Shown here piece after piece: positions 35,617-39,642 of a stretch of DNA of 39,642 nt. Each line of letters begins with the position of its first letter. Within the stretch, counting starts at the first letter, position 1. The translations under genes and the position numbers were made by a program. Under the pieces are notes generated by a model that was not told the DNA's origin, ran no database searches, and saw only the letters and a program-made list of their open reading frames with translations. The stretch is from Myxosarcina sp. GA_180221_E-2-1-MAG-40_15. GTDB taxonomy: Bacteria; Cyanobacteriota; Cyanobacteriia; Cyanobacteriales; Xenococcaceae. Location of the stretch: assembly GCA_020692205.1 (NCBI GenBank), contig JAIMKV010000048.1, positions 1 to 39,642 on the forward strand, given 5' to 3'.

Positions 35617-35716
35617 AAGTAGGGGCGATTCGCGAATCGCCCCTACAGAAGTCAGAAGTCACATTGTCCTGCTTGACAGGAAAAGTCAGAAGTCAAAAGT
35701 AAAAAGTCAGAAGTAC
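35606..35716. repeat. heptamer repeat array with a 28-bp perfect palindrome
   Basis: AGAAGTC/AAAAGTC units are spread over about 110 bp after tab2. Inside it, at 35619-35646, the arm GTAGGGGCGATTCG is followed directly by its exact inverse complement, a 28-bp palindrome without loop. A smaller one, TCCTG-CTTGA-CAGGA, lies at 35667-35681. The tab2 stop codon is in the array. Similar GTAGGGGCGA palindromes are common in cyanobacterial genomes, from memory. Confidence 0.8.
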
Positions 35717-35792
35717 CATAAAAGTATAGTGTTACAAGTCCCACCTTTTTAGTTACGCGCTTAGGATTCAAGTATTCGCTTACTCTACTAGC

Positions 35793-37556
35793 CTAATTAG
35801 TTTCATTTATGGCTCGATCACCAATTATCTCATCCTGAAATTGTCTGGTATAAAACCTAGCATATACGCCATTTTTGTTCAGTAATTGCTGATGACTTCC
35901 TGACTCAACTACTTGTCCTTTTTCTAAGACTAAAATACGATCTGCTCGTCGTACAGTGGCTAAACGGTGGGCAATTACAAATACGGTACGATCTTGCATA
36001 ATTCTTTCTAAAGCTTCTTGTACCAATGCTTCGGATTCCGAGTCTAAGGCTGAGGTGGCTTCATCTAAAATGAGAATTCGTGGATCGAGTAAAATCGCTC
36101 GGGCGATCGCAATTCTCTGTCTTTGTCCTCCTGATAAATTAACTCCTCTTTCTCCTACATAGGTAAAATAACCCTGAGGCAGTTCGCTAATAAACTGATG
36201 TGCATTAGCAATTTTGGCAGCGGATTCCACAGCTTGAAAATCGAAATTGGTTTTGCCAAAGGCAATATTTTGAGCAATCGTGCCAGAAAACAGGGTATTT
36301 TCTTGCGGCACAATGCCTATTTGTTCTCGTAAACTTTTGAGCGTAACATCTTGAATATTGACTCCATCTATTAGAATTTTGCCACGATCTGCATTATAAA
36401 AGCGAGGTAACAAATTGACTAAAGTAGATTTACCTGCCCCAGAAGAACCGACTAAAGCGATAGTTTCTCCAGGGTGAGCTAGTAGACTTAAATTATTAAT
36501 TACCCGAATGCCTTTTTGATAGCTAAAGCTAACCGCAACGTATTCAACTTTACCCGTTACTGACTGTAAAGCGATCGCCTGTTCTTTCTCGATCACCGCT
36601 GGCTTAATTGCCAATAATTCAAAAACCTTATCTACTGAAGCTTGTCCTTCTTTAAAACCATTGTAATTACTTGTGGTATGAGTAATTGGATCGATTAATA
36701 GTGCTACCCCCGTGATGTAGCTCACAAAATCTTTTCCCGTGAGATTACCCACAGAAATCTGCCAACTCCCTAAGAAAAAGATAAACAGCACAGTCATGAC
36801 CAACAAAAAACCTACGACCACAAATTGAAATGCTTTGGCTTTCTCTGCCCGATATTTAGCCTGTCGGTTAGCTTCCGCTTCATGAATAAAACGTTCTAGC
36901 TCATAACTTTCGGCAGCAAAAGCCTGGACTAAGCGAATACCTGCTAACACTTCGGTTAACAAAGCAGATAGATTAGAAATACGGTTTTGACTACGCCGGG
37001 AATACTCTAATAACTTTTCGCCAAATGCCCCAATAATGAATCCCATTACAGGCGCTAAAATCAAAGTTGCGATCGTCAACTGCCAATTCAGCCATAGCAT
37101 ATAGCCCAACACTACAACTAACTGCAAAATACAGGGAACAAAATCATGAAAAAATTGATTAATTACTTCCCCAATGCGATCGATGTCTTCGGTTAAACGA
37201 TAAGTCAGATCTCCTGTCTTAGCTTGTTCAAAGTAGTTTAAACTTAGCTTTTGCAAATGGCTATAAGCAGACTTACGCAGCTCCAAGGTGATGTTGAGCG
37301 CTGCTTTGGCCATCAATGAATCTTGTCCGTATTGAGCCACACCTTGTAAGAGAAAAACAATTGCGGTTAGGCCTGCTAGTCGAGCAATACTACTGGGATC
37401 GCCTCTGCCAATATATTGACTTACTTCTCCAGCCAACCATGCCTTAATCGGCCAGAATACTGTAAAGATGAGCGTGTAGACCAAAGCCCAGACGATGATT
37501 AGACTCTGCGGACGAATAAAAGGTATGAGTTGCCAGTAGCTAGAGCGATTCTTCAA
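35793..37556 (-). CDS. ABC exporter (MsbA/HlyB-like permease-ATPase)
   Basis: A 587-residue half-transporter. The membrane domain has about six helices (for example SLIIVWALVYTLIFTVFWPIKAW, IARLAGLTAIVFLLQGVAQYG). The ATPase domain is complete: Walker A GSSGAGKST, Q-loop GIVPQENTLF, signature LSGGQRQRIAIARA, Walker B ILILDEATSALD and H-loop IAHRLATV. It should export a lipid, glycolipid or small hydrophobic substrate as a homodimer. The sequence gives no further hint of substrate. Its motifs contrast with the degenerate exporter at 20981-23074. It is convergent with tab2 across the repeat array. Confidence 0.92.
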   Translation of the reverse strand: MKNRSSYWQLIPFIRPQSLIIVWALVYTLIFTVFWPIKAWLAGEVSQYIGRGDPSSIARLAGLTAIVFLLQGVAQYGQDSLMAKAALNITLELRKSAYSHLQKLSLNYFEQAKTGDLTYRLTEDIDRIGEVINQFFHDFVPCILQLVVVLGYMLWLNWQLTIATLILAPVMGFIIGAFGEKLLEYSRRSQNRISNLSALLTEVLAGIRLVQAFAAESYELERFIHEAEANRQAKYRAEKAKAFQFVVVGFLLVMTVLFIFFLGSWQISVGNLTGKDFVSYITGVALLIDPITHTTSNYNGFKEGQASVDKVFELLAIKPAVIEKEQAIALQSVTGKVEYVAVSFSYQKGIRVINNLSLLAHPGETIALVGSSGAGKSTLVNLLPRFYNADRGKILIDGVNIQDVTLKSLREQIGIVPQENTLFSGTIAQNIAFGKTNFDFQAVESAAKIANAHQFISELPQGYFTYVGERGVNLSGGQRQRIAIARAILLDPRILILDEATSALDSESEALVQEALERIMQDRTVFVIAHRLATVRRADRILVLEKGQVVESGSHQQLLNKNGVYARFYTRQFQDEIIGDRAINETN

Positions 37557-37956
37557 AGCTGCCTTGTAGAATTTATGGTAGTCATCAGTCTACACTAGAG
37601 CTTGCTGCTGTCAATTAATTTTGAGTGATGTCTAAGCAACTAATGTTCAAAAATTGACAAAAAAAAGTGCGTTGTCTAAAGACGCACCCTGAAAATTGGT
37701 AAATAATAATGAATATCTAGTCTTATAAGTATTATTCCATAGCTTTTCTTGATCATCAGTATGTTTATCTAATCTTGCTTTAAATAGCTATCATCTTTAT
37801 CTTGGCTTTATAAGAAGCTATGTCTTATGAGTTTTCTTGCCTGAGAAAATACCTAATCAAGTCATGAATAACTCCAAGATCGTAGTTCTCGCTTTTAGCT
37901 TTTATTTAAATCGTTATTGATGCTGATCGCTTTAAGATTAACCATCAACAGCTAGA
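37557..37956. other. intergenic region with a leftward terminator
   Basis: About 400 bp, AT-rich, without a recognised gene. A minus-strand terminator lies at 37660-37687. The span of about 270 bp between it and the upstream minus-strand gene's stop may be a long 3' untranslated tail or hold a small RNA. I see no conserved RNA signature in it. Confidence 0.5.
37660..37687 (-). terminator. intrinsic terminator for leftward transcription
   Basis: Read on the minus strand: GTGCGT, a 9-nt loop, ACGCAC, then a run of seven T. A classic intrinsic terminator. It lies 100 nt before the start of the ABC exporter gene and separates it from the upstream small membrane protein gene. Confidence 0.75.
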
Positions 37957-38259
37957 CTAAAATTCATTTTCTTCTATATAGCGTAAAGCAAGATACATTA
38001 GTCCCACAAAGACAATTAGACCGATCAACAGTACGCCAACGAGGCTATTTCCTGTTCTAAAGGCGATCGCGATCGCTGCCAAGAAAGGAATCACTAAGAC
38101 TGCCAACACAATACTTAGCTTCACAGGAGTCCAGTGAATATCCTTCCAGTTAGTTTCAATCTTACCCGCCCCTCCGATAATTGGTACTTCTACCTTTTGA
38201 GACTTAGCAACTTTGCCTTGGACTAATTTTTTAGGTAGTTTGTGCTTTTCTGGTGTCAT
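37957..38259 (-). CDS. small two-helix membrane protein, unknown function
   Basis: A 100-residue protein. A basic soluble N-terminus (MTPEKHKLPKKLVQGKVAKS) leads to VPIIGGAGKIETNWKDIHWTPVK, then two membrane helices (LSIVLAVLVIPFLAAIAIAF and LVGVLLIGLIVFVGLMYLAL) and an acidic end (RYIEENEF). I choose the ATG at 38259; the open frame begins 13 codons earlier at a TTG with an unlikely N-terminus. It looks like a conserved cyanobacterial protein, but I cannot name the family. A terminator lies downstream. Confidence 0.75.
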   Translation of the reverse strand: MTPEKHKLPKKLVQGKVAKSQKVEVPIIGGAGKIETNWKDIHWTPVKLSIVLAVLVIPFLAAIAIAFRTGNSLVGVLLIGLIVFVGLMYLALRYIEENEF

Positions 38260-38399
38260 AACTGGGGAACAAAAATTAATTAAAGTTGGCACGATCAATA
38301 TTCTCTAGTGATTGACCAAACAAAATAGCAGATTTCAGCAACTCAGGTTAACTACTTGACCGCAATAATGACAGCGTCCCTATCATGATAATTATTAAT

Positions 38400-38432
38400 A
38401 CTTAAACCATTGTGATAAATATTGGTTTAAGT
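38400..38432. promoter_or_regulatory. inverted repeat between divergent genes
   Basis: ACTTAAACCA and TGGTTTAAGT form perfect 10-bp arms 13 nt apart, in the 296-bp region upstream of two divergent genes. The form suits a dimeric regulator site or a hairpin. No strong promoter elements could be fixed around it. Confidence 0.35.
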
Positions 38433-38555
38433 TCATAATTCAATAGCTTTTAGCTTTTAGATAATCGACATTTACTGGTTTGCTGTAGACAGCTTAATTT
38501 TGCTCGTTTAACCTTTCAGTAGAACAAAACTGTAGTTAAATTAGAATCAGGCTGT

Positions 38556-39590
38556 ATGAATGAAGATGCGATCGCCTTAGCTAAAAAGATCAAAATTAGG
38601 TTGGAATACTACCAAAAGCAAAGGCAATATTCTCAGATTGCCAAACTGATAACCTATTCCTTGCAGTTACTTCCTAGTAATTATAATCAGCAGATTTTTG
38701 GCTATATTCCTAATCTATTTTCACAAGTTGAACTAGATCTTTCTATCCCAATACAGCCAGAAAAATTATCCATTGGCGTACCCGTAGTTTATAAAATTTA
38801 TTATCCTGCTCAACAAAAACTATACGGCATTCCCTATTTTTATCTTTTTTGCTATCTCAAGGAAAACTCTGAGCAGCTCAATGTTTATTTTCAAAGCGCA
38901 CATCCACAGTTTAAAAATTTATCTCCTGACAAATACTATTTAAACCAATCAACTATAAATTTTGAAGGTGCTATGTCTGCTTTTAATCCCCATAACCTAT
39001 CGGTAATTAGCATTAGCGATCCTGGTCATTTTATTCCTGGATTGACTTCTAGTTACTATGCAGGCTCAGCAGAATTAAACTTTACCGAATTAATTGCCCG
39101 ACTATTAGAACAAATCTGTAATTTAGCCAATATTAGTCTTAGTAATACAATGCTGTTTGGTTCTTCAGCAGGTTCATTTGGCGCATTACTTAGCAGCACT
39201 TATTTGAAGCAAAAGACTAATGTGTTAGCAGTAAATAGTCAAATTTATTTACAAAATAGAAATAATTTAATGAAGTCCTTGTTCGGAATTAATCAGCCTC
39301 AGCAGCTCTTAAAAAAATTTGGCAATCAAATTTCTTGTAATTATAGATTCAAACAAGATTTGAAAGTTGTTCCCAACATTTATATCTTGGCTAATATCAA
39401 CGACCACTTACATCAAAGAAACTTTAATTTTTATCAGTTATATTTATCTAGATTTACTCAAAAAGGTCTAGATAATCAATCGGTTTTTGATAGTTACTAT
39501 GGCATAGAAGGTCATGGTCGCCCCGAAACAGCTTCCTTAAAGGCTAAGATCGAAATTGCTAGGAAAATTTTAATGATGAAGTCATACTAA
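38556..39590 (+). CDS. alpha/beta-hydrolase-like protein, unknown function
   Basis: A 344-residue protein I do not recognise by name. The first 60 residues look helical (LAKKIKIRLEYYQKQRQYSQIAKLI), like one TPR-type helix pair. The centre has a strand followed by a nucleophile-elbow pattern, TMLFGSSAGSFGALLSS, with S204 in G-S-S-A-G. Later comes a strand NIYILANINDHLHQ (D283) and GIEGHGRPE (H320). This would give a plausible Ser-Asp-His triad in alpha/beta-hydrolase order. Similar layouts occur in proteins encoded in polysaccharide or surface-glycan loci. No signal peptide, so it should be cytoplasmic. The start ATG lacks a clear ribosome binding site. Confidence 0.6.
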   Translation: MNEDAIALAKKIKIRLEYYQKQRQYSQIAKLITYSLQLLPSNYNQQIFGYIPNLFSQVELDLSIPIQPEKLSIGVPVVYKIYYPAQQKLYGIPYFYLFCYLKENSEQLNVYFQSAHPQFKNLSPDKYYLNQSTINFEGAMSAFNPHNLSVISISDPGHFIPGLTSSYYAGSAELNFTELIARLLEQICNLANISLSNTMLFGSSAGSFGALLSSTYLKQKTNVLAVNSQIYLQNRNNLMKSLFGINQPQQLLKKFGNQISCNYRFKQDLKVVPNIYILANINDHLHQRNFNFYQLYLSRFTQKGLDNQSVFDSYYGIEGHGRPETASLKAKIEIARKILMMKSY

Positions 39591-39642
39591 ATCCTGTTGA
39601 GATATAGCACTTAAAAATTGTAATTAGGCAGAAGGCAAAAGG

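Noticed and set aside
35793-37556. Pairing of the intact exporter with the degenerate exporter as a heterodimer
   Set aside because: The two genes are 13 kb apart on opposite strands, so the context gives no support.
1-39642. CRISPR array, tRNA, phage or defence island
   Set aside because: No regularly spaced repeats with unique spacers, no cloverleaf sequences and no integrase, cas, restriction or toxin-antitoxin genes were seen; the tandem heptamers have no spacers.

Overview
This window looks like ordinary chromosome of a cyanobacterium. The HIP1 octamer GCGATCGC recurs throughout, base composition is AT-rich, and many genes belong to cyanobacterial families: BtpA, CrhR-type helicase, the VKOR-thioredoxin fusion, Tab2/Atab2, DUF1830, DUF4327, a DICT-domain protein and a phosphoketolase/acetate kinase pair. 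A unicellular or baeocyte-forming lineage is a guess; genus cannot be read from the sequence. I see no tRNA, rRNA, CRISPR array, complete insertion sequence or prophage.

Layout. Positions 1-4391 are a minus-strand run: BtpA, VKOR-thioredoxin, a large exported beta-barrel protein, and a GNAT acetyltransferase cut by the window edge that carries a 42-bp in-frame palindrome. Positions 4899-14818 are on the plus strand: rimO, a CrhR-like RNA helicase, thrC with a strong terminator, trmFO with a small membrane protein, then a zinc-ribbon PP2C phosphatase and an FHA/zinc-ribbon Ser/Thr kinase that form a signalling pair. Positions 15021-20582 hold a DUF4327 protein, a secreted subtilase-like protein, rplI, a GH10 xylanase, a possible decayed lipoprotein gene, a tautomerase and gloB. 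Positions 20981-30083 hold an ABC exporter with eroded ATPase motifs, a second GNAT, an outer-membrane barrel protein, two conserved small proteins, a hairpin-rich divergent intergenic region, a radical SAM protein, a DICT/degenerate HD protein and a pentapeptide-repeat protein. Positions 30502-39590 hold phosphoketolase, a truncated glycogen phosphorylase remnant running into ackA, tab2, an intact ABC exporter, a small membrane protein and an unknown alpha/beta-hydrolase-like protein.

How the genes work together. Phosphoketolase makes acetyl-phosphate and AckA turns it into acetate and ATP. The glycogen phosphorylase gene that seems once to have sat between them has been reduced to its first ~100 codons. 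Several genes touch photosynthesis (BtpA, Tab2, possibly the radical SAM protein) or translation (RimO, TrmFO, L9, CrhR). The kinase and phosphatase probably act on shared targets.

No clear new multi-gene system was found. The most unusual signals are two short repeat-derived insertions that stay in frame inside genes (262-303 and about 22620-22651), the glgP remnant fused to the front of ackA, and the ABC exporter that lacks the canonical signature and H-loop. Stretches not named as features are short spacers in which I saw nothing.
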